Part shown: in pieces, positions 1-5,647 of the stretch
Position numbering within the stretch: position 1 is the stretch's first letter
Layout of the letters: each line of letters opens with the position of its first letter
Origin: Paludibacter sp.
GTDB lineage: Bacteria; Bacteroidota; Bacteroidia; Bacteroidales; Paludibacteraceae
NCBI GenBank assembly: GCA_028705705.1
Contig: JAQWCZ010000125.1
Location: 1 to 6,175, forward strand
Direction of reading: 5' to 3'
DNA length: 6,175 bases
The notes under the pieces: model-generated
Seen by the model: the letters and a program-made list of their open reading frames with translations, nothing else
Database searches by the model: none
What the model was told of the DNA's origin: nothing
Translations under genes and position numbers: made by a program

Positions 1-940
1 ATTCACTCCGAAAAGTAATACCACCGCCACTTTTGTAAACCAAACCATCATCCATTTGTTCGATGAATCGAATCATAACCGCCGAATCGAGGTTTTTGCC
101 ATCGAAATACCCGCAAACACCTGTATAATAACCTCTTTCGTAGCCTTCAGCCTCTTTGATAATCTCCAACGTTTTGGCTTTAGGTGCCCCGCAGATAGAA
201 CCCGCCGGTAACAACTTAAACAAGATATCACCCAACTGATCGCGATAATGCTCCGGCAACCGACCCGTGATTTCCGAACTCACCTGCAGCAAATCCTGCT
301 GCATCGTATTGATTCTTTCGATGTATCTGTATCGTGTAACCTGCACATCCTCCGCCACCATGCTCAGGTCATTGCGCAACAAATCGACAATGGTAGCATG
401 TTCCGCCATTTCTTTTTCATCCTGCAGTATTCTGTTTTCCGCATCCGGAATAGAGGCATCAATGGTGCCTTTCATGGGAAAGGTTTTGATTTCACCAGCT
501 TTAATTTGAATGAAAGTCTCGGGGGAAAGCACCAAAAAGCAGTCTTTCAACCATAATTTATAAGGGGCATAAGTCATTTCGTAAATTTCTTCCAACGATA
601 GATTGGTTGAAATTTGCGTTGGCTGGGTCAGATTCGTTAAAAATGAATTGCCCCGCTGAATCTGCTGTTTAACAAAATGAAATTTATCAGCATAGACTTC
701 TTTGGATACCGGATGAGTTTGCCACTGAAAATCCGGATATACTTTCCGTTCAACAGGTATTGTATGAAACTGCCATCTGATGTAATTATCATCCAGTTCT
801 TCTTTGTTGATGACATATCCGGCATCAGCCATGTAATTGATAATAAACAGAAAGGGAATGGCATCGACACCCAGTTCATTCATTCGGCATTTAAGTTCTT
901 CGGGACTTAATCTTGTATATGGAAATGTTTTATCGGACAT
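1..940 (-). CDS. pabB: Aminodeoxychorismate synthase component I (PabB), C-terminus beyond the left edge
   Basis: PabB converts chorismate plus ammonia to 4-amino-4-deoxychorismate, the first step to p-aminobenzoate and folate, in the cytoplasm; ammonia normally comes from the glutaminase PabA, not seen here. I translated the minus strand from the ATG at 940-938: 313 codons stay open to the edge. Chorismate-binding family motifs appear in order: PMKGTID (155-161), ATIVDLLRNDLS (182-193), PAGSICGAPKAKTLEII (245-261), EGYERGYYTGVCGYF (265-279) and the start of the GGGIT motif (305-309). Lys157 in PMKGT is the residue that marks ADC synthase; anthranilate synthase has Ala there, so TrpE is unlikely. 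The protein lacks the long N-terminal tryptophan-pocket domain of the roughly 450-residue E. coli PabB and matches the short Bacteroidota form; perhaps 15-25 residues are missing at the C-terminus. An in-frame stop at 976-974 and a promoter-like box at 965-958 support this start, although Met20 (MNELG) is an alternative. Confidence 0.93.
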   Translation of the reverse strand, partial: MSDKTFPYTRLSPEELKCRMNELGVDAIPFLFIINYMADAGYVINKEELDDNYIRWQFHTIPVERKVYPDFQWQTHPVSKEVYADKFHFVKQQIQRGNSFLTNLTQPTQISTNLSLEEIYEMTYAPYKLWLKDCFLVLSPETFIQIKAGEIKTFPMKGTIDASIPDAENRILQDEKEMAEHATIVDLLRNDLSMVAEDVQVTRYRYIERINTMQQDLLQVSSEITGRLPEHYRDQLGDILFKLLPAGSICGAPKAKTLEIIKEAEGYERGYYTGVCGYFDGKNLDSAVMIRFIEQMDDGLVYKSGGGITFRSE

Positions 941-957
941 CAACACTGAATTTCGTG

Positions 958-990
958 CAAAAATACAGATAATTCAGGATTAAATTTCAA
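958..990 (-). promoter_or_regulatory. Probable pabB promoter (Bacteroides type)
   Basis: Read on the minus strand, TATTTTTG (965-958) fits the Bacteroides -7 consensus TAnnTTTG. A TTG at 990-988 lies 22 nt upstream, close to the usual 19-21 nt to the -33 element. Transcription would begin near 952, leaving a leader of only about 10-12 nt before the pabB ATG. Assignment is by consensus only. Confidence 0.5.
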
Positions 991-999
991 TTATTTTTT

Positions 1000-1007
1000 T
1001 AACTTTG
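1000..1007 (+). promoter_or_regulatory. Probable -7 box of the tRNA-Lys promoter
   Basis: TAACTTTG matches TAnnTTTG and lies 45 nt upstream of the tRNA, so the precursor would carry a 5' leader of roughly 40 nt to be removed by RNase P. No clear TTTG is found at the -33 distance (about 975-980). A small inverted repeat, TTTGC-ACC-GCAAA (1004-1016), overlaps the box and the expected start site. Confidence 0.5.
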
Positions 1008-1051
1008 CACCGCAAAACCAAATTTGCATCTTTCATTGACATCTTTTTTCC

Positions 1052-1127
1052 GACTCCGTAGCTCAGCTGGTAGAGCAACAGACTCTTAATCTGTGGGTCG
1101 TGGGTTCGAACCCCACCGGGGTCACCA
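1052..1127 (+). tRNA. tRNA-Lys, anticodon CTT
   Basis: A complete 76-nt cloverleaf can be folded by eye. The acceptor stem GACTCCG (1052-1058) pairs with CGGGGTC (1117-1123) with one T-G wobble. The D arm is GCTC...GAGC, the anticodon arm ACAGA/TCTGT encloses loop CTCTTAA, and the T arm carries GGTTCGAACCCC. The anticodon CTT at 1085-1087 reads AAG, hence lysine. The discriminator is A (1124) and CCA is encoded (1125-1127). No intron and no adjacent tRNA are present. Nothing suggests it is used as an integration site: there is no integrase and no second copy of its 3' end in the window. Confidence 0.98.
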
Positions 1128-1131
1128 ATAG

Positions 1132-1161
1132 TTGTTTATCCGGTCAAAGATACAATTTTTT
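1132..1161 (+). terminator. Weak terminator-like hairpin downstream of tRNA-Lys
   Basis: Five bases after the tRNA, TTGT (1132-1135) can pair with ACAA (1152-1155) and ATC (1138-1140) with GAT (1149-1151), leaving a two-T bulge and an 8-nt loop. Six T residues (1156-1161) follow at once. The order stem then T-run is right for intrinsic termination of the tRNA transcript, but the stem is short and AT-rich. Confidence 0.35.
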
Positions 1162-1228
1162 GAAAGCAAATCACAACGATTGTTAGTTCAACGTTCGAAA
1201 CGTTGCCGCTGTGTAAATCCGATCAAAG
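1138..1228. repeat. Imperfect 12-nt direct repeat pair
   Basis: ATCCGGTCAAAG (1138-1149) recurs as ATCCGATCAAAG (1217-1228), 11 of 12 identical, 79 nt apart. The copies bracket the inverted repeat at 1189-1205 between the tRNA and the end of the GH97 gene. The function is unknown and a chance match is possible. Confidence 0.3.
1189..1205. repeat. Perfect 7-bp inverted repeat, 3-nt spacer
   Basis: CAACGTT and AACGTTG flank the triplet CGA. RNA from either strand could form a 7-bp hairpin. It lies about 75 nt past the GH97 stop codon (minus strand) and 62 nt past the tRNA (plus strand). Neither strand has a T-run after it, so it is not a standard intrinsic terminator; it could be a transcript-end hairpin or a protein-binding palindrome. 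Confidence 0.5.
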
Positions 1229-1280
1229 TCACTTATGATTTAAATATCCTCAAACGATGGAGCTGATGCTTTTATGATAT

Positions 1281-3290
1281 TTACCCCACCCTCGTAATCC
1301 TCATCGCAAACCCGCCTCCCGGAGCCAAATGTACTCTCAGCTTTTCGCCGGATTGAATATTGCGTTTCTCGTGTTTGAAATCCATCGCGACTTTATCAGC
1401 ATTGATGCCGTCGCGGAAGAGTTCGAGTTCGTAGGTATCGGCGGGCAGGAAGCTGAAGTCGATTTCCAGGTCGCGTGCCTGCCAGTCGGTAAGGCCACCG
1501 GCATACCACACATCGCCTTTTCGTCGGGCGAGGGTGATGTATTTGGACACTTCGCCCGAAAGCGTTACCGTTTCGTCCCATACCGTTGGGATTTGCGCGA
1601 TAAAGCCGGTGCAAAGCAGTTCCTTCAGGTAATTGGTCGGGTTGTCGCACAGCATGTTCAACGGCGATTCGTATACCACATACTGGGCTAACTGCCGGCA
1701 ACGGGTACCCTGACTCATCGGCTCGGTATAGATGGGTTTGAAGTTGGCTTTGATGGCGTTACGCATGGCGCCCTGGGTATAGTCAACCGGACCGGCAAAC
1801 ATCCGGATAAAGGGAAATGTGACATCGTACAACACCATGTCCTGGTTCGACCACTTCATCTGTTCCAGTCCGAAAACACCTTCATTGTTCAACACATTGG
1901 GATAAGTACGCTGCAAGCCTGTTGGTTTATACATACCGTGAAAATCTACCAGCATCTGGTAACGCGCACAAACATCAGCCGCTTTGTATATAAATTCAGT
2001 CATGGGCTGATCGTCGCGATCCATAAAATCGATTTTAAATCCCTTAACGCCCATTTCATGGTAATGCCGGCAAATGTTTTCCATGTCCCGTTCAAAAGCA
2101 TAATACCCTGCCCACAGGATGATGCCTACTCCCTTTTCTTCCGCATGTTTGATGATGGCTTTCAAATCAATCTCTGGTACCACCTGCATCAAATCAGCTT
2201 TTTTATTCACCGCCCAGCCTTCGTCAAGTATGACATATTCGATGCCCTGACTGGCTGCAAAGTCGATATAATATTGGTAAGTCTCTGAATTAACCCCGGA
2301 AACAAAATCCACTCCACTGATGTTCCACGCGTTCCACCAGTCCCACGCCACCTTGCCGGGCTTAATCCAACTGATATCCCTTACCCGCGATTCGTCAGCC
2401 AGTTGATAAACCAGGTCACTGTTCAATACATCGGCATCACGATTGAAAACGCCCAACACCCTCCACGGGAAATTTGTCGTTCCGCTCACTTTGGCAATAT
2501 AGGGCTCACGTGATTCCACCAGCATTTGTAGCATGTTATGTCCACCCTGCTTCATTTCCTTCGGATAAGGAGCATACACTCCCGACAATTGCAAAGCGCC
2601 TTTTCTGTGATTCAGATACATCCCCGGATAGTTTTCGAGATTGACTTCCGTGAAAAGCAATTTACGACCCAGACCGGCATCCGCCATCAAAGGAAGTAAC
2701 AACAGGGAATCCGGGCTGAAAGTCGACAGGGACGCATAGGTGTAAATATTCTCAAATGAACTGAAAAATTGCTTTTCAAATTGTATACTTTTTCCTTTAT
2801 CCCTGGGTCTTACATAGGCAGCAAACAAAGGCGCATCCTGTTCAAACCGAAAATCGGCAATTTCTTTTTCAACAATAAAATCTTTCTTTTTCGACGTTTC
2901 GAAACGGTATGCCACACCATCATTATACGCCCTGAAAACCACCGCATAATCTTTATACATCAGTTTCAACTGCCGATAATTTTCTTGTACAGATGCTTTT
3001 TTATAAAAAGGTGACTCAACTGATTGATACACTTCACTCCTGTTAACTTTCCTAATTTTGTCACCTGTAGCTAATGAAATTCCATCAGCCAACCGAAGCG
3101 AGATTTCCGAAGTCGTGACAATCACTCCTTTGTCATCTGAAAGAGTAAATGACAGTTTATCGGCCTGATTGATCTCGAGCTTCAACCGCTGATCGGGTGA
3201 TTGGAGTACATACTTTTTATGTTGAGCTGAGATACTGAATACGAAACAGGACATCAAACAACACAAGAGGAGTTTCTGAACGTTTTTCAT
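1281..3290 (-). CDS. Secreted GH97 glycoside hydrolase, retaining (alpha-galactosidase-like) type
   Basis: This 669-residue protein is a full-length GH97 enzyme, the family of SusB. A signal peptide covers residues 1-22 (hydrophobic core LLLCCLMSCFVFSIS, cleavage near SAQ), so it should act in the periplasm. The N-terminal beta domain runs from about 25 to 295, the (beta/alpha)8 barrel from about 300 to 570 (VAWDWWNAW 314-322, YVILDEGW 352-359), and the C-terminal beta domain from about 575 to 667. By alignment from memory, Asp421 in GFKIDFMD takes the place of the nucleophile Asp415 of the retaining enzyme BtGH97b, where SusB has Gly. Gly452 (DFHGMYKPTG) replaces SusB's base Glu508. Glu470 and Glu476 (NNEGVFGLE) match calcium ligand Glu526 and general acid Glu532. 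I infer a retaining alpha-galactosidase or related activity, not a SusB alpha-glucosidase; the exact sugar cannot be read. No SusC/SusD genes adjoin it. The 3' half of the gene is much richer in GC than the 5' half. Confidence 0.93.
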   Translation of the reverse strand: MKNVQKLLLCCLMSCFVFSISAQHKKYVLQSPDQRLKLEINQADKLSFTLSDDKGVIVTTSEISLRLADGISLATGDKIRKVNRSEVYQSVESPFYKKASVQENYRQLKLMYKDYAVVFRAYNDGVAYRFETSKKKDFIVEKEIADFRFEQDAPLFAAYVRPRDKGKSIQFEKQFFSSFENIYTYASLSTFSPDSLLLLPLMADAGLGRKLLFTEVNLENYPGMYLNHRKGALQLSGVYAPYPKEMKQGGHNMLQMLVESREPYIAKVSGTTNFPWRVLGVFNRDADVLNSDLVYQLADESRVRDISWIKPGKVAWDWWNAWNISGVDFVSGVNSETYQYYIDFAASQGIEYVILDEGWAVNKKADLMQVVPEIDLKAIIKHAEEKGVGIILWAGYYAFERDMENICRHYHEMGVKGFKIDFMDRDDQPMTEFIYKAADVCARYQMLVDFHGMYKPTGLQRTYPNVLNNEGVFGLEQMKWSNQDMVLYDVTFPFIRMFAGPVDYTQGAMRNAIKANFKPIYTEPMSQGTRCRQLAQYVVYESPLNMLCDNPTNYLKELLCTGFIAQIPTVWDETVTLSGEVSKYITLARRKGDVWYAGGLTDWQARDLEIDFSFLPADTYELELFRDGINADKVAMDFKHEKRNIQSGEKLRVHLAPGGGFAMRITRVG

Positions 3291-3349
3291 GATGGTAATG
3301 TGATTTTTGTTTATAAAGAATGTTTGAAATAGATTTAAAACGATAATTG

Positions 3350-3357
3350 CAAAGATA
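3350..3357 (-). promoter_or_regulatory. Probable -7 box of the GH97 promoter
   Basis: On the minus strand, TATCTTTG (3357-3350) fits TAnnTTTG exactly. It sits 59 nt before the GH97 ATG and would give a leader of about 50-55 nt. The nearest upstream TTG (3370-3368) is only 10 nt away, too close for a -33 element, so the upstream half is weak. No Shine-Dalgarno sequence precedes the ATG, as is common in this phylum. Confidence 0.45.
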
Positions 3358-3479
3358 TTAATATTTTCAATTTTATCATATAAACTTTAATCCAGTGTAA
3401 TTAATGACGTTGCAACCCCATCATCAATATTAATACTTATATTATTTAATACGAGAAAGAAAGGTAATGCACAAATATC

Positions 3480-3533
3480 TTTTTTGTGAACCATTTTTGT
3501 TTCCTTTTGTTTATATTTGTAAACGATTTTTTT
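3480..3533. other. Phased T-tracts upstream of and across the lipoprotein promoter
   Basis: T-runs lie at 3480-3485, 3494-3498, 3505-3508, 3516-3518 and 3527-3533. Their centres are about 10-14 bp apart, near one helical turn, and three of them belong to repeated TTTTGT-like units. Such phasing is known to bend DNA and could favour polymerase binding. The rest of this 268-bp divergent region (3291-3558) is AT-rich with no coding signal that I believe. Confidence 0.35.
3512..3519 (+). promoter_or_regulatory. Probable -7 box of the lipoprotein promoter
   Basis: TATATTTG matches TAnnTTTG and lies 39 nt before the lipoprotein ATG. TTTG units upstream end at 3499 and 3486, giving spacers of 12 and 25 nt, neither ideal for a -33 element. 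The box lies inside the inverted repeat GTTTA-N6-TAAAC (3509-3524), which could be an operator. Confidence 0.5.
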
Positions 3534-3558
3534 AAAAGAAACAATAACATTAAAAAAA

Positions 3559-4263
3559 ATGAAGATGAAAACAAAAAGCATGTTTACAATGGCTTTGATC
3601 GTAACAGTAGCCATATTACTTTCTGGATGTAGTTCACTCAGCAATGCTACCAAAGGGGGATTAATTGGTGGTGGTGCAGGAGCAGCAGTAGGCGCCGGAA
3701 TTGGCGTTTTAATCGGCAAGAGTCCTACCAGCGCTGCTATTGGTGCTGCAGTCGGCACAGCAGTTGGAACAACAACCGGTATTATCATCGGCAAGAAAAT
3801 GGATAAAGCTGCTGCAGAAGCTGCTCGTATTGAAGGAGCAAAAGTGGATAGCATTACCGATGCCAACAACTTAAAAGCGCTTAAAGTTACTTTTGATTCA
3901 GGCATTTTATTCCAAACCGGGAAAAGCACCCTGAACACTACTTCGAAAGATGCATTATCGAAATTTGCCTCTATTCTGAACGAAAATCCAACGATGGATA
4001 TTGCCATCATGGGGCATACAGATAATACCGGTTCATTAGCAATCAATCAAAAACTTTCTCTTGAAAGAGCACAATCTGTTGCTGATTTTCTGAAATCAAA
4101 AAATGTGTCTGCAACACAAATTAAAGAAGTTTCCGGAAAAGATTTCCAAATGCCGGTAGCAGATAACAGTACCGCTGCGGGTCGTGAACAAAACCGTCGC
4201 GTGGAAGTTTATATGTATGCCAGTGAAAAAATGATCTCTGACGCAGAAAAAGAAGCTAAATAA
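3559..4263 (+). CDS. Outer-membrane lipoprotein with glycine zipper and OmpA-like peptidoglycan-binding domain
   Basis: The 234-residue protein begins with a lipoprotein signal, MKMKTKSMFTMALIVTVAILLSGC in outline, whose lipobox LSGC makes Cys24 the lipidated residue. Residues 33-53 and 59-78 are Gly/Ala-rich hydrophobic segments of glycine-zipper type that could insert into or pack against the membrane. Residues about 107-220 form an OmpA C-terminal domain: VTFDSGILFQTGKSTL, IMGHTDNTGS (150-159), LSLERAQSVADFL and NRRVEVYMY. Asp155 and Arg170 are 15 residues apart, matching the pair that grips diaminopimelate in A. baumannii OmpA (Asp271/Arg286). The role is to tie outer membrane to peptidoglycan, as in YiaD-like lipoproteins. 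The ATG at 3559 follows an A-run; the ATG at 3565 would also leave a working signal. The gene appears monocistronic, with terminator-like structures just after it. It is a confident domain call with no specific gene name. Confidence 0.93.
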   Translation: MKMKTKSMFTMALIVTVAILLSGCSSLSNATKGGLIGGGAGAAVGAGIGVLIGKSPTSAAIGAAVGTAVGTTTGIIIGKKMDKAAAEAARIEGAKVDSITDANNLKALKVTFDSGILFQTGKSTLNTTSKDALSKFASILNENPTMDIAIMGHTDNTGSLAINQKLSLERAQSVADFLKSKNVSATQIKEVSGKDFQMPVADNSTAAGREQNRRVEVYMYASEKMISDAEKEAK

Positions 4264-4285
4264 ATATTTTTTAAAATATTTATTT
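4258..4285. repeat. 28-bp AT-only palindrome over the lipoprotein stop codon
   Basis: Arms 4258-4270 and 4273-4285 are perfect 13-bp reverse complements around a central TT and contain no G or C. The left arm includes the TAA stop (4261-4263). The right arm abuts the -7 box of the symporter gene at 4286, placing the palindrome where that promoter's -33 element and spacer would be. As RNA it would form an AU hairpin at the end of the lipoprotein message; as DNA it could bind a dimeric protein. Confidence 0.6.
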
Positions 4286-4293
4286 TATATTTG
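4286..4293 (+). promoter_or_regulatory. Probable -7 box of the symporter promoter
   Basis: TATATTTG is identical to the -7 box before the lipoprotein. It ends 40 nt upstream of the symporter ATG. The expected start site, about 4-7 nt downstream (4297-4300), falls within the left arm of the hairpin at 4292-4324. No TTTG is seen at the -33 distance, where the AT palindrome lies instead. Confidence 0.45.
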
Positions 4294-4329
4294 TCCGTCC
4301 TTTGAAAAAATCATTGGACGGACATTTTT
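4292..4329 (+). terminator. Intrinsic terminator of the lipoprotein gene
   Basis: TGTCCGTCC (4292-4300) pairs perfectly with GGACGGACA (4316-4324), giving nine base pairs. Three more pairs (TGA 4303-4305 with TCA 4311-4313) can extend the stem across a small internal loop. Five T residues (4325-4329) follow. It lies 28 nt past the lipoprotein stop and ends only 4 nt before the symporter ATG, so it could also act as a 5' leader hairpin for read-through RNA. Confidence 0.75.
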
Positions 4330-4333
4330 AAAT

Positions 4334-5617
4334 ATGAAAAAATCACACATTCCACTTTACCTTAAGATCCTCATATCCATGGTTATCGGTGTAGGATTTG
4401 GTTATTTATTCCTGATACTAAAACAAGAGAAACTAATTCATGATTGGATAAAACCCTGGGGGGATATTTTTATCCGCTTGTTGAAACTCATTGCTATTCC
4501 ATTGGTCTTTGTTTCCTTAATTAAAGGCGTCAGTCAGATGAAAGACTTTGCCCGTTTGTCTCATTTAGGAATACGAACCTTGGTAATTTTTATGATTACA
4601 ACCTTCATAGGTGTTGGCGTTGGTGTCACATTGGCAAACCTGATGCAGCCCGGAAAAATTTTTCCAAAAGAAAAAGCCGCTGTTTATCAGGAAATGTATG
4701 CTGAAAAACTTGCCTCCGGACTCGAAAACGCTGAAACAATTAAAGAAACAGGACCCCTGACTTTCATAGTGGAAATGATACCGGAGAACTTACTGGCTGC
4801 CGGAAGTGACAATGCTGCTATGTTGCAGGTTATCGTGGTCGCACTACTGGTTGGGGTAGCCATTATCCTGCTTGGAGGACAAACTGTCACTATTCTCACA
4901 CCTATTATTGATGCTACTAATGATGTCATCTTAAAAATCATAGATTTGATTATGCAATTTGCACCCGTGGGTGTTTTTGCTCTCATGGCGAGCCTGATTA
5001 CAGAATTTGGCGGAGACGCTGAAATGTTTGCTTCGCTGGGCTTATATGCTTTAACGGTAATTATTGCTTTGTGTATAATGACATTTATTCTATATCCTCT
5101 ATTGCTTAAATTATTCGTAAAATACAAGATAAAAGACTTCTTTAAAGGAGCCTTCCCGATTCAGCTTTTGGCATTCTCTACCAGTTCGAGTTCAGCAACG
5201 CTCCCATTCACCATGGAACACAGTCAAAAAGAACTGGGCATTTCTGAAGAAGTCGCTTCTTTTGTTTTTCCCATAGGAACTACCGTTAATATGGATGGAA
5301 CCAGTGCCTATCAGGCTGTTGCAATTTTATTTATCGCTCAGATATTTGGGATTGATTTATCGCTGGCTCAAATGCTTAGTATTGTCTTACTGACTGTTGT
5401 TGCATCCATCGGCACTCCCGGAGTCCCGGGCGCCAGTGTGGTTATGACCGTCATGGTACTTACTACCGTTGGTATTCCGGTGGAAGGAATGGTGTTTATA
5501 CTCGGCATTGATCGTCCATTAGATATGTTGCGTACAGTTGTAAATGTTACAGGTAATATTTTTTCTGCTAAATTAGTTGATCAGCAGATTGCTAAACATC
5601 CATCAAAAACTACTTAA
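4334..5617 (+). CDS. Dicarboxylate/amino acid:cation symporter (GltP/GltPh/DctA family)
   Basis: The protein imports glutamate, aspartate or C4-dicarboxylates with Na+ or H+ across the inner membrane; family members are trimers with eight membrane helices and two re-entrant hairpins. At 427 residues it has normal length. The core motifs are clear: FSTSSSSATLP (HP1, 281-291), GTTVNMDGT (TM7, 315-323), GTPGVPGA (HP2, 360-367) and DRPLDMLRTVVNVTGN (TM8, 393-408). From the GltPh structure, Asp397, Arg400, Thr401 and Asn404 correspond to substrate residues Asp394, Arg397, Thr398 and Asn401, so an acidic substrate is likely. Three differences stand out: Ser284 replaces HP1 Arg276, Met398 keeps the archaeal Met395 instead of the animal Arg, and Asn408 replaces the Na1 ligand Asp405. 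DctA, as I recall it, also has Asn there. These make the coupling ion and substrate uncertain, so I give no gene symbol. A hairpin precedes the start and the gene converges on the XRE gene with a 30-bp gap. Confidence 0.94.
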   Translation: MKKSHIPLYLKILISMVIGVGFGYLFLILKQEKLIHDWIKPWGDIFIRLLKLIAIPLVFVSLIKGVSQMKDFARLSHLGIRTLVIFMITTFIGVGVGVTLANLMQPGKIFPKEKAAVYQEMYAEKLASGLENAETIKETGPLTFIVEMIPENLLAAGSDNAAMLQVIVVALLVGVAIILLGGQTVTILTPIIDATNDVILKIIDLIMQFAPVGVFALMASLITEFGGDAEMFASLGLYALTVIIALCIMTFILYPLLLKLFVKYKIKDFFKGAFPIQLLAFSTSSSSATLPFTMEHSQKELGISEEVASFVFPIGTTVNMDGTSAYQAVAILFIAQIFGIDLSLAQMLSIVLLTVVASIGTPGVPGASVVMTVMVLTTVGIPVEGMVFILGIDRPLDMLRTVVNVTGNIFSAKLVDQQIAKHPSKTT

Positions 5618-5646
5618 AAACTGCTTAAAGCAATATATTACAGTTT
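5616..5646 (-). terminator. Weak terminator-like hairpin after the XRE gene
   Basis: On the minus strand AAACTG (5646-5641) can pair with CAGTTT (5623-5618) across a 17-nt loop, and the second arm runs into a five-T stretch (5620-5616). It sits between the convergent symporter and XRE genes. The stem has only six pairs, two of them G-C, and no T-run serves the plus strand. Confidence 0.3.
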
Positions 5647-5647
5647 G

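Noticed and set aside
248..910. Several 77-102-codon frames over pabB, on both strands
   Set aside because: The minus-strand frame from 940 carries all chorismate-binding motifs without a break; the others are shadows.
1..940. Anthranilate synthase TrpE or isochorismate synthase as the left-edge gene
   Set aside because: The PMKGT motif with Lys157 and the short N-terminal region fit PabB; TrpE has Ala at this position and a longer N-terminal domain.
1052..1127. tRNA-Lys as the attachment site of a genomic island
   Set aside because: No integrase, no repeated tRNA 3' end and no mobile genes in the window.
1145..1152. TATCTTTG on the minus strand as a promoter just downstream of the tRNA
   Set aside because: It points into the antisense of the tRNA with no gene start before pabB, and AT-rich DNA yields such boxes by chance.
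1329..1701. Open frames of 120 codons (plus) and 101 codons (minus) inside the GH97 gene
   Set aside because: They overlap the GC-rich part of a convincing GH97 domain and their translations show no recognisable domain; few stops are expected in such DNA.
3240..3290. LMSC near residue 15 of the GH97 protein as a lipobox
   Set aside because: The hydrophobic stretch before it is too short and it continues beyond the cysteine to SAQ, which fits an ordinary signal peptide better. Not fully excluded.
3387..4046. 219-codon minus-strand frame opposite the lipoprotein gene
   Set aside because: Its Ala/Pro/Val-rich translation is the antisense image of the glycine-zipper and OmpA segments; the plus-strand protein has a lipobox and full OmpA motifs.
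4292..4333. Riboswitch or attenuator leader before the symporter
   Set aside because: Only a single hairpin with a T-run is present, with no ligand-binding fold, alternative stem or leader peptide; a terminator explains it.
4687..5127. 146-codon minus-strand frame opposite the symporter
   Set aside because: It is the shadow of conserved membrane helices in the plus-strand symporter and shows no domain of its own.
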